Shown here: piece after piece, positions 1 through 9,940 of the stretch
Position numbering within the stretch: position 1 is the stretch's first letter
Layout: every line of letters begins with the position of its first letter
Source of the DNA: JACDAE01 sp963717195
GTDB taxonomy: Bacteria; Chloroflexota; Ktedonobacteria; Ktedonobacterales; Ktedonobacteraceae
Length of the DNA: 64,000 bases
Assembly (NCBI GenBank): GCA_963717195.1
Contig: CAVQVR010000013.1
Coordinates: forward strand, 1-64,000
Direction: 5' to 3'
The notes under the pieces: generated by a model
Databases searched by the model: none
The model's input: only the letters and a program-made list of their open reading frames with translations
What the model was told of the DNA's origin: nothing
Program-made: the position numbers and the translations under genes

Positions 1-2998
1 ATCATTACCGTTCCCATCTCGTTTAAGGAAATGGTAGAGGAACCCATCGAAAAGCAAACATGCAATCACCAGTGAACCTCTCGTCGACTCCCAATCGTGT
101 CGTCCACTATCAGGCCGACGAGGAACGCACGACACGTATTGTTGGTATGGCACTCCGCCTTGCTCGCTTACGACGCAAACCGAATGCCGAGAAGCGGATT
201 GCAGTGATCCTGACCAATTCACCCGCCAAAGCCGCCCGGATTGGGAATGCGGTCGGTCTGGACGCACCCGCCTCTCTCATGTATTTGCTCACTGCTCTAA
301 GCGAGGCGGGCTATTCCATTGCGGATGTCCCTGAGAGTGGCGATGCACTCATCCATACGCTCATTGATCGCTGTTCGTATGACACTGAACTGCTTACCGA
401 GGCTCAACTTGCTCAGGCCGAGCCGGGTTGCGGAGACGCGCTATGCAGACTGGTTTGCTGATTTGCCAACACGTAACCAGGAGGAGATGCAAACCCGCTG
501 GGGGAAGCCGCCGGGCGAGGCGTATGTACATGACAATGCTATTGCGCTTGCTGGATTACCTTCGGAAACGTTTTTGTGGCCCTACAACCGCCGCGCGGGT
601 ATGGTATGGACCCAAACGCTATTTACCACGTCCCCGACTTGCCACCGACGCATAACTATTATGCACTCTACCACTGGTTGCATGATGCGCAGGGATGGAA
701 TGCAGACGCGATTATCCACCTGGGCAAACATGAAACGCTCGAATGGTTGCCAGGAAAGAGCGTTGGCTCTCGGAAACCTGCTATCCAGACCTGTTGCTCG
801 ACGATATGCCGCTGATTTACCCGTTTATCATCAACAATCCTGGTGATGGCGCTCAGGCCAAGCGGCGCACACATGCCGTCATTGTCGATCATCTCGTGCC
901 TCCTATGACCAGCGCGGGTGCCTATGGTGTACTGGCAGAACTGGCACAAATGGTTGATGAGTATTATCGGGTTGAGGCGCTCGACCCTGGCAGATCCCAG
1001 AATTGCAACGGCAGATATGGCAGAAAATCATTGAGGCCAATCTCGATGCCGATCTGAAAGCCATGGTACGTCAGGATCATGGTGACCACACACACGAGTG
1101 GGATGAAGAATTAACGGAGGATGGCACTCCTGCGACACTGAGCGAAATGCGTGGCAAGGACTTCGCACATCTGCTCGAAGATATCGATGGCTATCTGTGT
1201 GAATTAACCGGAGCACAAATTCGTAGTGGCCTCCACACATTAGGACAACTGCCGGGAGGTGAGCAACTGACCGACCTCCTTTTTAGCCTCTGCCGTCTGC
1301 CAAACCTGGGAACGCCAAGTCTCCGTGAAGCCGTTGCCAACGCCTGTGGCCTTGCACTTGTATCCCTCCTTATGTTCGGCGTCGTCTCACCCCTGAAGAA
1401 CAGCAGCAACTTGCAGTGCTCAATATGCTCAATGAGGATGAAAGCAACGGGTTAGAGACAGCATCTGTGAGCGCCTCTGACGCAATAGAGAGACTTGAAA
1501 TGTGTTGTCACCAGTTGCTCGCTGTCCTACAAGAACATCACTTCAGTTTGAGTGCTGTCGAACAGGCCATCGCTACCTGCTTTCTACTTCCTCTTTCAGG
1601 AGACCTATTTGATGTGCGTACGGTGTTATCTTTTGTATGCACAGAGATTCTGCCACGCTTAATGCAGACCGGAGATGAAATACGTCATGTGTTGAAAGCA
1701 TTAGATGGCGAGTATGTACCTGCCGGACCAAGTGGCTCTCCCACGCGTGGTATGGTCCATGTGCTTCCTACTGGACGGAACTTCTATACGTTGGACCCGC
1801 GAGCGTTACCAAGCCAATCCGCCTGGGAAGTCGGGTTGCAGCTTGCAAAAGCGTTGATTGATCGTCACATGCACGAGACGGGTCGGTATCCTGAAAGTGT
1901 CGGGCTCAGCATCTGGGGGACCACGCCTTACGAACACAAGGAGATGACATTGCCCAGGTCTTTGCCCTCCTTGGTGTGCGTCCACAATGGCAGCATGAGA
2001 ATCGGCGCTTGCGGGGAATTGAAGTGACCCCTCTACATGAGCTAGGTCGACCGAGAATTGATGTGATTTGCCGCATTTCCGGCTTCTTTCGTGATGCCTT
2101 TCCTCATCTTATTAGTATGCTCGATGAAGCAATACACATGGTTGCGGCCCTTGACGAGCCGCCAGAGCAGAACTATGTGCGACGACATATCCAGGCTGAT
2201 ATCGCACGCTATGCAGACGCGGGACACGATGCGCAGACAGACAGTGAATATGCTCATTATCGTATATTTGGTTCTAAACCTGGTGCCTATGGTGCGGGCA
2301 TCTTGCCGCTAATTGATGAGCGAAACTGGCAAGATACTGCCGATTTTGCCGAAGCATATGTCAATTGGGGTGGCTACGCCTATACCCGCTCGACCTTTGG
2401 TAATGATGCTCGTACGGCCTTTCGCAACGTACTCGCACGTGTCACAGTTGCCGCAAAAAATCAAGATAATCGCGAACATGACTTGTTCGATTCAGATGAC
2501 TATCTCCAGTTTCATGGTGGTATGATTGCCACCATTCGTGCATTGAGTGGAAAACAGCCGCGCCGCTATATTGGCGATAGTGCTGATCCGCAACGCGTAC
2601 GTATCCGTGACCTGAAAGAAGAGTCGCTGCGTGTCTTCCGTTCGCGTGTCATCAATCCGAAATGGTTGGCGGCGATGCGTCAGCACGGCTACAAAGGTGG
2701 CTTGGAATTGACGGCGACGGTAGATTATCTCTTTGGATATGATGCAACCGCCGAGGTCATGGATGATTGGATGTACGAGCAGGTAGCACAAACCTATGCA
2801 CTCGAAACAGAGACGCAAGACTTTCTACGAAAAAGTAACCCCTGGGCCTTACGTGACATTGCCACCCGGCTGTTTGAAGCTGCCACCCGGAGCATGTGGA
2901 AACATCCCGACTCCCAGATAATGGATGCATTGCGTGATATTCTCTTGAGGACGGAAGCAGACATAGAAGGAAGGAGCGAGAGAGAACGTGATGAATAG
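1..2998 (+). pseudogene. cobN: Cobaltochelatase large subunit CobN, 5'-partial, multiply frameshifted
   Basis: CobN is the large subunit of the ATP-dependent aerobic cobaltochelatase, which puts Co2+ into hydrogenobyrinate a,c-diamide in B12 synthesis; related proteins act as magnesium chelatase H subunits. The window opens inside the gene (IITVPISFKEMVEEP in frame 1). CobN-like protein then continues through frames 3,1,3,2,1,3,2, with changes near 60-80, 400-440, 600-640, 790, 1000, 1390 and 1960. Recognisable blocks are the RRKPNAEKRIAVIL segment (~180-215), TLDPRALPSQSAWEVG (~1790) and a long intact C-terminal piece from ~1976 with YVNWGGYAYTRSTFG and PKWLAAMRQHGYKG. The last piece ends at the TAG at 2996-2998, overlapping the next gene. 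Seven indels in 3 kb cannot give a working protein, so this is a decayed gene unless the indels are assembly errors. Confidence 0.85.
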
Positions 2999-3683
2999 GG
3001 CACCAGAGAGTGAGGATGGAATGCATACCCCTGCTTCAAAAAATAGACTTTACCCGGCGTTCCTCGTGGTAGAAGGGAAAGTATGTGTAGTTGTCGGAGG
3101 TGGACGTGTTGCCACACGCAAAGTGCGCTCGCTTCTGGCAGCAGATGCTCGTGTGGTTGTCATCAGTGAAGTGCTGCATCCCGATTTACAGACATTGCTG
3201 GCAAGTGGTTTGATAGGCGCTATTGCAACGAACTACAAGGTGAAATATTTAACAGGTGCGAGCTTAGTTTTCGCTGCCACCAACGATCCTGAAGTGAATC
3301 TACAAATTGCACATGATGCACATGAGCGTGGCTTATGGGTCAATATTGCAGATAATCCAGACAAGAGTGATTTTTATGTACCCGCCACGATCTATCGCCA
3401 GGATTTGACGCTGGCGATTTCGACGGGTGGAGAATCACCGGCCTTTGCCCGTTATGTGCGAGAGTTGCTGGAACAATCTTTCAGTGATGCACTTGGGCAG
3501 GCGCTAGAGATGGTCGCTCAAGCAAGGCCGCTTATTCTAGCAGAAGCAAAAGAGAGACAGGCTCAATTGTGGGAAAGTCTCCTGGCTCTTCACTTAGAAA
3601 AGGTTATTGAGATGCAAGGGCATGCCGTGGCACGCCTGATATTTGGGCAATGGCTTGAGCAGAATAGAAAAAATGAAAACTAA
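2988..3683 (+). CDS. Precorrin-2 dehydrogenase / siroheme synthase N-terminal domain protein
   Basis: Predicted NAD-dependent precorrin-2 dehydrogenase (with or without sirohydrochlorin ferrochelatase activity), the Met8/SirC/CysG-N family, in siroheme and cobalamin precursor synthesis. Visible are the N-terminal YPAFLVVEGKVCVVVGGG motif with the GGGRVATRKV Rossmann loop, the VFAATNDPEVN segment, the ADNPDKSDFYVPA loop and the ISTGGESPAFARYVRE dimerisation helix. At 231 residues it is a stand-alone domain without the CysG methyltransferase half. It overlaps the end of cobN by 11 bases, so it was probably translated with it. Possible starts are GTG 2988, ATG 2991 and ATG 3021; an AAGGAG lies at 2971-2976. 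Unlike cobN the frame is intact, so siroheme synthesis may be why it is kept. Confidence 0.85.
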   Translation: MMNRAPESEDGMHTPASKNRLYPAFLVVEGKVCVVVGGGRVATRKVRSLLAADARVVVISEVLHPDLQTLLASGLIGAIATNYKVKYLTGASLVFAATNDPEVNLQIAHDAHERGLWVNIADNPDKSDFYVPATIYRQDLTLAISTGGESPAFARYVRELLEQSFSDALGQALEMVAQARPLILAEAKERQAQLWESLLALHLEKVIEMQGHAVARLIFGQWLEQNRKNEN

Positions 3684-4485
3684 CATGGACGTGTTGAGGA
3701 TGTGAAGAAGCAGACAGATGTCTGTGAATACAACACAAACAGGTATATGGAGGTGTTTTTGAGCCAAACTGCTCTCTTTAAAAAAGGGATATTCAATCCT
3801 TGGCGGTCAATTTCGTTGTGTGTATCGCAACGAGAAACCATTTGTGGTGATACCTCCATTATAAGGAAGGGAATACTGGTCTTGCACCGTATCAGCAACT
3901 ATTACGTCAGAATGTGCAGCTTCTGAAAGAGGAGCAAATTCAAACCCTGGTTGACGCATTTAAGCGAGAGGTTGAACGGCTTCGCGAACTTCAGCTCAGA
4001 AGGTCTCTCATTTTATTCACAAGAGATACGAACTCTCACGAAACTAGAACCTCTTCTAGGAGACGTGGTGGTCACTTTACAGCAGCAAGGGTTGAAAGCA
4101 TTTCAGGAGGCAATTACCCATCTTTTGATAGAGGATATTCAGCGTTCATTATAAATCTTCTGAAGGGATAGGATTCTTTCCTTACAATAATCGCAAGGGC
4201 TCTTTGCAACGTTACAATTTCTTTCTGGAGTACTTTGGGTGATATAATCCTTATTACTAAAAGATGAAGGAATAGTGCTAGCTTCACATTTTGTTTCTCG
4301 AAGCAGAGAATCCAGTTGACAAACGAAGGCATATGTTCGCCCTATTGAGTAAAATCTATTCCTGGCGGAGAGCAAAACAATAGGTGTGATTGGCAAAACC
4401 ATGGGATATACTTTACCCCGTGTTGTTACTTCAATAACGCTCATGAAGAGATAAGATACTGACACAAAGGGAAGGAGCAAAGCAG
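3684..4485. other. Gap with a frameshifted helical ORF remnant, otherwise featureless
   Basis: About 800 bases without a convincing intact gene. The only protein-like signal is a helical stretch on the + strand at about 3863-4154. In frame 2 it reads GLAPYQQLLRQNVQLLKEEQ and on through FKREVERLRELQ to ~3995; it then continues in frame 3 as VVVTLQQQGLKAFQEAITHL and stops at 4154. Together this gives ~95 residues of amphipathic helix with one frame change, probably the end of a lost gene. I do not recognise the family. 4160-4485 is AT-rich and shows nothing I can name. Confidence 0.3.
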
Positions 4486-4917
4486 ATGAGTGATCTTCTC
4501 TCTCATGGAGAGTTTATCGAACTGTACGACTCTCTAGCAAGCAAAGAGGTTTTGGGGCCAAGTCCAGTTCAAGGAAGTAGAGAGTGCGATCATACACTTC
4601 TCCATACCATTCATTGGTTACAAGATCACCATATTCAAGATACCCAGCTCAATGTAGAAAAAAAAGTTGATTTAGGTGGGCATTGTGATTGTGAAGTCTT
4701 GCTCAATGTTGATCCTGACACTTGGGAGGAGCGACGTGAGGAAGATATCACAGGGCCTGATCTTATTGGAGAGCAAGAATGGCAACGATGGATCTTAGAC
4801 TCGTTACGTAAGGGAGGCTATAACGAGGCGAAAAAATATGACGCAAACGTCGACCTCCAGGTCCGGCAGAGCCTCCTGTCATTTCCCCTCGTCAGAGCGA
4901 GGAAGCACATTCTTTGA
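4486..4917 (+). CDS. DUF2695-like protein
   Basis: 143-residue protein with the block DHTLLHTIHWLQDH (~36-49) followed by LGGHCDCEVLLNVDPDTW (~64-81). This matches small DUF2695-type proteins carrying a CDCEVLLNV signature; biochemical function is unknown. The start is supported by GGAAGGAG ending about 8 bases before the ATG. The last ~35 residues (from about 4815) are basic and unlike the rest, and the gene stops 54 bases before the left end of an ISL3 element. The original C-terminus may therefore have been replaced by rearrangement when the IS arrived. Confidence 0.6.
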   Translation: MSDLLSHGEFIELYDSLASKEVLGPSPVQGSRECDHTLLHTIHWLQDHHIQDTQLNVEKKVDLGGHCDCEVLLNVDPDTWEERREEDITGPDLIGEQEWQRWILDSLRKGGYNEAKKYDANVDLQVRQSLLSFPLVRARKHIL

Positions 4918-4971
4918 GAATTTTACGAGGATGATACATTTTCTTACTGCTGTTTATGCTATGCATGACTG

Positions 4972-4994
4972 GGCTCTTCCGCAACTTCCGTGCT
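4972..4994 (+). repeat. ISL3 left inverted repeat
   Basis: 23 bp, exact reverse complement of 6776-6798. It lies 77 bases before the transposase start. Confidence 0.9.
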
Positions 4995-5070
4995 GAGGAT
5001 ACAACCCTGATTCGTAAATAAAGAGAGAAGAGGAAATCTTCTCGTTACCAATCAGAAGGAGTGAGAGAGT

Positions 5071-6771
5071 TTGTTTCGTTTCCCTGTTTCCTGGGGTGAT
5101 ATTCATGTGGAAAGGATGATTGAGTCAGAGGAAAACATGCTGGTCCTGGTGGCGATCTCTACAGCTCAGACCGCCGTCTGTCCAGATTGCGCAGAGCCAT
5201 CACAGCATATCCACAGTTATTCCCTTCGTTCCCCCCAAGATTTACCCATCAGTGGGTATAAGGTGCGTCTCCAATTGCCTGTTCGGCGCTTTCGTTGCCA
5301 GAATCAGGACTGCCGCCGAAAAACGTTTGTCGAACGGCTTCCAGAGGTGGTCCCGTGGCATGGTCAAAGAACGAGCCGTTTGACAGCAACCCTGACCTTG
5401 TTTGCAGTGGCTCTCAGCGGACAAGCGGGATCGCGTCTGCTGAATCAGATAGGGATGGCAACCAGTGCAGATACCCTCTTGCGTTTAGCCAAGCAAGTTG
5501 GAAGCGGGTTGGCCATTACCCCGACCCATCTGGGGGGAGATGACTTTGCGTTTCGGCGTGGGGCCACGTACGGAACAATCCTGGTTGACTTGAAGACCCA
5601 TCGCCCAATTGATCTGCTTCCAGAGCGATCTGCCGCAGTGCTAGCAGATTGGTTGAAGGAACATCCTGCTGTCCAATGGATTAGCCGGGATCGTTCTCAA
5701 GAGTATGCACGAGGCATAAGTGCAGGAGCGCCAGAGGCTCGTCAAATTGTTGATCGCTGCCATCTCCTGAAAAACTGGCGCGAGGTCCTCCAGGGGGTTG
5801 TAGGTCGGGTGCATACTTCCCTCAAACAACGGCAAAAAGCCTCTGGTGTGAGCATACTTCCTCGGTACAAGCTTTCTCGCAGTAGCAGTGAAGGAGCTGC
5901 TTCTCAAGCATCGCGTCTGCGTAGGCTAGCTGTCTATGAAGAAGTAGTTGGGCTGCATCAACAGGGCGCGAGTATTGAAGCCATTGCCGAACAGCTTCAT
6001 AGGAGCCAAACAACCGTTCGGAAATATATCTCTGCGGGAGGTTTTCCAGAACGGAAATACACGTGGCACGGAAGAAGGCAAATCGAGCCATATATCCCTT
6101 ACCTGATGAAGCGAGCCCAGGATGGCTGCACGAGTGCAGGTGTTCTTTACAAAGAAATCAAAGAGCAAGGCTATCCAGGTGGATAGAAAGGAGTGAATTC
6201 CTGGTTACGGGAATACTTCGGGAAACCTGGCAGAACGTCTTCTGAGCAGGAAAAAGAGCGAAAGCAGCGCTTTTTTGCTCTCCCCCAGGAAGAAATCGAG
6301 AAAACAACTCAACAGAACGTGGTTCATCCACCATCCGCACACGAAGAAGCTGAGAAACACATCTTGCTTGAAGAGCCACTAGCTTCTCCTGGGAATCTTT
6401 CCTGGTTGCTGATTCAAGATCAAGAGCGCTTAGACCAGCAAGAGCGGCATACGCTCGCCTTCATCCTTCAAGAGCCAGATGTCTCGCGGGCGTATACTTT
6501 AGCACAACAATTCGTCGGAATGGTACGAAAGCGCCAGGGGGAGCAATTGGACGCCTGGCTGCTCTCTTGCTTAGAGAGTGAGATTCCTGATATTCAAACG
6601 TTCGCTGAAGGATTGCAAAAGGAGTACGATCCAGTCAAAGCCGCTCTTACTTTTCCATATAGCAATGGAGCTGTGGAAGGACAAATTAATAAATTGAAGT
6701 TTATTAAACGTTCTATGTTCGGCCGTGGAAGCTTTGAGTTATTACGACAGCGAGTTTTGAAGGCTGCCTGA
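5071..6771 (+). pseudogene. ISL3-family transposase with in-frame amber stop
   Basis: The N-terminus has the ISL3 zinc-ribbon (CPDC at ~36 and CQNQDC at ~76), a helix-turn-helix (SIEAIAEQLHRSQTTVRKYI), and the DDE core with GGDDFAFRRG, WISRDRSQEYARG and, in the second part, the distal E of FPYSNGAVEGQINKLK. The frame is the same on both sides of a single TAG at 6184-6186, so only one nonsense codon splits a ~566-residue protein into 371 and 192 residues. The start is probably TTG 5071, preceded by AGAAGGAG. Unless the stop is read through, the element cannot move itself but could be moved by a related transposase. Confidence 0.85.
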
Positions 6772-6775
6772 GCTG

Positions 6776-6798
6776 AGCACGGAAGTTGCGGAAGAGCC
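6776..6798 (-). repeat. ISL3 right inverted repeat
   Basis: 23 bp, exact reverse complement of 4972-4994. It begins four bases after the transposase stop codon. Confidence 0.9.
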
Positions 6799-6905
6799 AT
6801 GGAATTTTCACATTTACATCCAGGATGATGCGAGCTACCTCCTGAGGATGTGAGAGAAACGGGACATAGCTCGCCGAGATTTCACGTACTTGCTGCCTTA
6901 CCGCG

Positions 6906-7130
6906 TTGGGCCTCACGCATAGCAGCCAGTTCACCCTGGCGGCCTTGCTGAATGCTCTAGACCAGTACCCAGCACCAGCAATCTTGCATAGTGACCAAGG
7001 TAGTGGATACTTGAGCTTACTCCACCAGGGGATTTGTGAACGCTACGAGATACAGCTTTCTGCCAGCGACAAAAGCAGTTCCTGGTAGAACGGCTACATG
7101 GAGCGCTGGGTTACGGATATAGCCAGCTTT
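6906..7130 (+). pseudogene. IS3-type (rve/DDE) transposase fragment
   Basis: A piece of an integrase-core transposase: GLTHSSQFTLAALLNALDQY, then ILHSDQGSGYLS (second Asp of the DDE triad), then LSASDKSSSW, a TAG at 7086-7088, and NGYMERW (the catalytic Glu). Both ends of the gene are missing and the reading frame has a stop, so it is inactive. It runs in the same frame into the next gene, which gives that gene a false N-terminal extension. Confidence 0.75.
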
Positions 7131-7172
7131 CCTGACTCATTGGGTAGGTATAGAGAGTCCATTTTCGCTCAA

Positions 7173-7809
7173 ATGACTGGCGAGGACTATTATAAGTCGC
7201 AACTTGTATTACTGGTGGCGGAAGATAGCTTCACCACCTATGACTTTTATTCTGAGAGTGCATGGATCAACGAAATGGTTGACACTCGTGTGAAAGAAGA
7301 ACTCGAACCATATGAAAACCTCAAGCGCGAGGATGCTCTAAATAGAGAAGTTGAACGTGGTGTTCAAGTGAGACTGGCGGAAGAAGAAGAGCTGAGGCGA
7401 GCAAAGGGCGAGGAACTCGCTTCTATCTACCGCATTTTTGATAGCGTAACGAAACAACCAGTTTACGTTGGACAATTTTGATAACGTAACGAAACAACCA
7501 GTTTACGTTGGACAAACGAAACGAAGTGTTGAAGCTCGAATGCAGGAGCATATTAAGAGAGCGATGTCTCCAAGTAGTAGCGACCTCCTCTACAAGTTCC
7601 TTGGTCAACGCATAGAAGAGAAGAACTTTCCAACAGTACAGATAGTAGTAGGTCAGGCGCTAGCTAAGTCTGTAAGAACGGCAGAGAGTACTGAAATCCG
7701 CAGGCTCATCCAGGAAGGCGTACCTCTTTTTAACGTAGGGAGTCTACGTGCAACAACGCGTACACGCTATTCGCTGGGAGACATACAGTTTCTTATAGAG
7801 AGAACTTGA
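7173..7809 (+). pseudogene. GIY-YIG nuclease-type protein disrupted by a 40-bp duplication
   Basis: The first part (from ATG 7173) encodes a charged helical region rich in E and R (LEPYENLKREDALNREVERG, RLAEEEELRRAKGEE), then IYRIFDSVTKQPVYVGQ. This is the start of a GIY-YIG-like domain (IYRI...VYVGQT). A 40-bp tandem duplication then shifts the frame and gives a stop at 7479-7481. The second frame resumes at the duplicated copy: NVTKQPVYVGQTKRSVEARM, the conserved R of the fold (SVEARMQEHI), ending RYSLGDIQFLIERT at 7809. Removing one copy restores a single protein of about 198 residues. GIY-YIG proteins are often homing or mobile-element nucleases; the role here is unknown. Confidence 0.65.
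7436..7515 (+). repeat. 40-bp direct tandem duplication
   Basis: Copy 1 is 7436-7475 and copy 2 is 7476-7515. The shared core is CGTAACGAAACAACCAGTTT; the copies differ by one base (GATAGCG/GATAACG). Because 40 is not a multiple of three, the duplication itself breaks the GIY-YIG frame. Confidence 0.9.
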
Positions 7810-7825
7810 TAATCCAACAACACAC

Positions 7826-7978
7826 TGTGTGCTGTTTACCGCCTTTGACATGTGACAGTTTACTTGACATCGTGAACGTTCTGAGCGTTTCAGACACCAC
7901 CAGAAGCACCTTGATTGCATTTTCGTGTTCACGATGTCAAATACCCACCCAACTGCCAAAGATGGTAAACAGTACACA
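7826..7978. repeat. Nested inverted repeat (MITE-like)
   Basis: The outer arms are 7826-7840 and 7964-7978 (14 of 15 pair, TGTGTGCTGTTTACC). The inner arms are a perfect 14-bp pair at 7864-7877 and 7927-7940 (TTGACATCGTGAAC). No open frame of interest lies inside. The 153-bp palindromic structure sits between two genes and has no clear target duplication, so MITE-like is an inference. Confidence 0.6.
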
Positions 7979-8123
7979 TTGCCTCACGTAACTTCTGCCT
8001 TTGATGGTCTCATGAATCCTACATTTTGTTCGTAAAAGAGGGGGAGAAAAGGCAGATCTTAGATGAGGCAATGTGACGCGTTAAAAAGTCCTCCTCAGTT
8101 TCCGGTTAGCCACCCACCAAAAG

Positions 8124-8163
8124 AATAGTTCAACAGTAAGTACTCAAGCCTGTTTCAACTATT
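8124..8163 (+). promoter_or_regulatory. Hairpin upstream of the 8187 gene
   Basis: AATAGTTCAACAG (8124-8136) pairs with CTGTTTCAACTATT (8150-8163), leaving a single-base bulge. It ends 23 bases before the start codon, so it could act in the leader RNA or as an operator. No function is shown. Confidence 0.3.
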
Positions 8164-8186
8164 CAACAGAATATGAGGAGGAGAAG

Positions 8187-8555
8187 ATGGCTTCAACCCG
8201 TCAATCAGTAACCCCGGAAACGCTACAGCGTACATGGCAGGAGCGTTGCAGGCAGGGCAATTTCAGTTCCGCCGTGCTCGGCATAGGTACGATTTGCGTC
8301 TTCGGCAAATCGGGAGACACCCCAGTAACATTTCCACGGATAGAGTCATTGGCAGCGTTAGATACACTGAATGCCGATGAGCGCTGGGCCGTCGAGGTCG
8401 CGCAAGAGATGGTCCATGCCGCCCAGGCACAGAACAGGCGTGTGATGGCAACGCAACCTCCCCGCGTAGGGTCAACTCCAAATCCTACCCCGGTTCGTAC
8501 CTTTGATCCTAAAACAGAACATTTGTTGATCCTTAGCCTGACACGAGGCGGCTAG
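8187..8555 (+). CDS. Hypothetical protein
   Basis: 122 residues with a strong ribosome site (GAGGAGGAG just before ATG 8187). There are no transmembrane segments or signal peptide. The centre has a short hydrophobic stretch (SAVLGIGTICVFG), then an acidic helix (DERWAVEVAQEMVHAAQAQN) and a Pro/Thr-rich tail. I do not recognise a family. It is followed by a broken tyrosine recombinase and may belong to the same former mobile element, but nothing proves that. Confidence 0.55.
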   Translation: MASTRQSVTPETLQRTWQERCRQGNFSSAVLGIGTICVFGKSGDTPVTFPRIESLAALDTLNADERWAVEVAQEMVHAAQAQNRRVMATQPPRVGSTPNPTPVRTFDPKTEHLLILSLTRGG

Positions 8556-8603
8556 GCACAAAATCCTCAGATGTATTGTTGACAGAGAAAAAGGAGAAAT
8601 GGT

Positions 8604-9433
8604 ATGCCGCGCAGCCTGGCCAATGGTGATTATAGCCTGGTAATGGTCTTTGAATCAGCCTCTCGCGCCAATTCCTGATCACAGAGGAGTTCGTCCGTGG
8701 CTGGTTCGCTGCCCTTTCTCAGCCGCCCACGGCGACCGGTGCTCTTCGCTCACCTGGCACCGTGGCGTCGTATGCACGCTCGGCACGGGCGTTTTGTCAG
8801 TGGTTGGTACGGCATCGATATCTCCAAACTACCCCTTTTGTCCATCTGCCCCTTCCTCCTGGGGAAAATCGTTTGCTTCATTCGCTAGAACCTGAAGAAT
8901 GGGAACAGGTGCTCCGGGCCAGTCATGCTCCAAAGAAAACGGGGATGATTGCCAATCGGGCGGCGGCACGCAATCGCACCATTCTCTGGATTCTTTTTGA
9001 AACAGGCATGCACGTGACAGAAGTCTGCCGGCTGCGCCTGGAAGATGTGGATCGAGAGCACGGAACGTTGAGGGTGCAGGGAACAGGCTCAAAGGCACGG
9101 TGGTTGACGCTGGGGCACGAGGGATGGAGCCATCTGGTGGCCTATCTCGAGGAGTATTGTTTAAAAGAGGAAGCCTGTTTCGAGCAGAGAGGGGCTAGCT
9201 CGGAGCCTCTCTTTCTTTCTGAGACAGGACGTCCTCTCACCAAAAGTGCCGTTGCGCTCGTGTTCAATCGACTGAGGAAGCGAGCTGGCGTCAGTCGGAA
9301 GAACATCCGTGCCTCCCTGGTGCGCGAGAGCTTCGCGGTGCGGGTTATTTACAGGGGGGATCGGCAGACGCTGCTAGAGTTGTTAGGGCAGCAGCAGAGT
9401 GCAATCATCCCATGCTCTGTGGGGGAGAAATGA
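8604..9433 (+). pseudogene. Tyrosine recombinase (phage-integrase family), degenerate
   Basis: ATG 8604 follows AAGGAG but its frame closes after 24 codons. The recombinase frame opens at about 8654 without a start codon, so a frame change near 8655-8680 is likely. The protein shows a core-binding domain (SPGTVASYARSARAFCQWLV) and a catalytic-domain start (RNRTILWILFETGMHVTEVC, RLRLEDVD). The active site is damaged: the expected Arg of the TGLR motif is replaced in TGMH, the H-x-x-R box reads ASLVRESFA without its first His, and the terminal Tyr is absent from LLGQQQSAIIPCSVGEK. Probably an inactive remnant of an integrated element. Confidence 0.6.
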
Positions 9434-9642
9434 TACGATGATGAATAGATGAGAATATCGTTGACATTCCTCCCTCCTTCATCGGATGCCTGGATGGAGA
9501 GAAAGGTGCCACCTCCTCTTTTCTCTCCTGTTTTTTTGTCAAACGTGCAGTAACTCATCAGGATCTAAAACCTCTTCTGGAATGCGTTTGCCAGCCTGAA
9601 TAATCAAAAGGCATTCCATCCGACCCTCCAAATTCGGGGTAA

Positions 9643-9798
9643 GTCCAGGAAGTCAACGGCTTCATCATCGATGTGCGCCATGCACCACATGAGATCCAGG
9701 AAGAAGCGTTTCGCAAAGGGTTGATTTCCTCTATCCCTAACAATACGGTAGTGACCTCTCAACCAGAAAATGAAAATGGAGCGAAGCATGGCGCCTGA
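9643..9798 (+). pseudogene. 3' fragment of a hypothetical gene
   Basis: After a TAA at 9640-9642 one frame reads VQEVNGFIIDVRHAPHEIQE and then EAFRKGLISSIPNN before stopping at 9798. The pattern (…VNGFI.D.R.AP.EIQEEAF..GLI..IP) resembles the C-terminal end of hypothetical bacterial proteins, from memory near DUF6398. There is no start codon or upstream partner, so this is a remnant at best. Confidence 0.3.
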
Positions 9799-9940
9799 AC
9801 TCTGCATAGCAAACAGGCACACTTAATATACCCAAGAATCGTTTTAAGAGAAAAAATCACCATTTATTCTGAGAAGCATCACGTTTCGGGGGGATATGCA
9901 AAAAACCCCTTCTTTTGGCCATTGAGAAGATGATGAGTTA

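Larger units (their letters stand above)
4972..6798 (+). mobile_element. ISL3-family insertion sequence, complete ends
   Basis: A 1827-bp element bounded by perfect 23-bp inverted repeats at 4972-4994 and 6776-6798, beginning GGCTCTTCCGCAACTTCCG. This is the typical ISL3-family terminus. The single transposase gene fills the interior. ISL3 elements normally make 8-bp target duplications. Here the flanks are CATGACTG on the left and ATGGAATT on the right and do not match, so one end has recombined or the region was rearranged after insertion. Confidence 0.9.
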
